Assembly (NCBI RefSeq): GCF_913778135.1
Contig: NZ_CAJYVU010000120.1
Coordinates: 1 to 32,653 of the forward strand
Direction of reading: 5' to 3'
Length of the DNA stretch: 32,653 bases
Origin: an uncultured Sphingomonas sp.
GTDB lineage: Bacteria > Pseudomonadota > Alphaproteobacteria > Sphingomonadales > Sphingomonadaceae
Below the pieces are notes generated by a model. That model made no database searches. It was not told where the DNA came from and worked only from the letters and a program-made list of their open reading frames with translations. This document shows, piece by piece, positions 32,373-32,653 of this stretch; within the stretch, counting starts at the first letter, position 1, and every line of letters starts with the position of its first letter. Position numbers and translations under genes: made by a program.

Positions 32373-32573
32373 TCAGGCAGGATCGATCAGTCGTCTTGCC
32401 CGTGAAAGATCGTCCTCATCGACCATCACGCGCGCCGGGATCAGCAGCCAGCTGCCATCCGCAATCGACGCGCCGGTGTCGAACGCGACCGCGTCGATCC
32501 CCTCGGACTCGAGCCGACCGACGATGATGTTGGCAAGGTTGCGATCGAAGCGACCAAGTTCGACCAGCGCCAT
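32373..32573 (-). CDS. DUF2007-like small protein
   Basis: The 66-residue protein reads MALVELGRFDRNLANIIVGR at its start, contains LESEGIDAVAFDTGAS and ends DEDDLSRARRLIDPA. This is the pattern of DUF2007 (putative signal-transducing protein): a beta-alpha-beta fold resembling a PII-like ferredoxin fold, with a variable middle and an acidic C-terminal helix. Function is unknown. Its ATG overlaps the upstream stop as TAATG, so it is coupled to the truncated gene beyond the window edge. The family name is from memory of the pattern and was not searched. Confidence 0.72.
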   Translation of the reverse strand: MALVELGRFDRNLANIIVGRLESEGIDAVAFDTGASIADGSWLLIPARVMVDEDDLSRARRLIDPA

Positions 32574-32653
32574 TACGCGGGCACCGTTGGGTTGCGCACG
32601 GGCAGGCCGTCGATGCTGCGGGTGCGCTGCGCGTATTTGGCGAAGCGGGTCTG
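32573..32653 (-). CDS. C-terminal fragment of an unidentified protein (gene runs off the right edge)
   Basis: From the right edge to the TAA at 32575-32573 an open frame encodes 26 residues ending DGLPVRNPTVPA. The stop overlaps the next ATG in TAATG, typical of coupled genes. Too little is present to name a family. Confidence 0.55.
   Translation of the reverse strand, partial: QTRFAKYAQRTRSIDGLPVRNPTVPA

Noticed and set aside
1..32653. CRISPR arrays, tRNA or rRNA genes, insertion sequences, phage genes
   Set aside because: I saw no spaced direct repeats, RNA gene signatures, transposase motifs or terminal inverted repeats; base composition is even throughout.

Overview
The window is a high-GC alphaproteobacterial chromosome segment, most likely from Sphingomonas or a close relative in the Sphingomonadales. 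It is dominated by a near-complete flagellar locus of about 28 kb. The organism guess rests on gene order, base composition and protein style; it was not checked against any database.

Layout. (1) 1-8454, minus strand: an operon headed by a sigma-54 activator without a receiver domain (FlbD/FleQ-like), then fliE, fliF, fliG, fliH, fliI, fliJ and a fliK-like gene cut by the left edge. Most junctions overlap or nearly touch. (2) 8743-10735, plus strand: one large flagellin gene with a strong terminator. (3) 10963-17413, mostly minus strand: a reduced motA/motB-like pair, flgA, flgM, flgN, a lytic transglycosylase, flhA and fliA, ended by a terminator, followed by a 58-residue acidic protein gene. 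(4) 17596-26505, plus strand: a consensus sigma-54 promoter, then flgBCDEFGHIJKL. (5) 26602-28372, plus strand: a full-size motA/motB pair. (6) 28634-32653, outside the flagellar cluster: a protein with a glycine-rich N-terminus and two cold-shock domains, a glutamine cyclotransferase-family protein, glnK-amtB with its own sigma-54-type promoter, a DUF2007-like gene, and the last codons of an unidentified gene.

How it works together. FliF/FliE/FliG, FlhA and FliH/FliI/FliJ form the base, switch and export ATPase. FlgB/C/F/G, FlgE, FlgH/FlgI and FlgK/FlgL form the rod, hook, rings and junction. The FlgJ-like protein has only the rod-binding half, and a separate transglycosylase gene probably supplies the wall-cutting activity.

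Regulation. Two essentially perfect sigma-54 promoters, before flgB and before the transglycosylase-flhA-fliA unit, each lie about 90-130 bp downstream of dyads built from CGGCAA/TTGCCG half-sites. I infer these to be binding sites for the FlbD-like activator encoded here. FliA (sigma-28) and its antagonist FlgM lie in the same gene block, with a possible sigma-28 promoter before flgM. The most interesting points are this promoter/enhancer circuit, the second compact stator-like pair lacking an obvious first membrane helix, the split FlgJ, and the FlgH without a lipobox cysteine.
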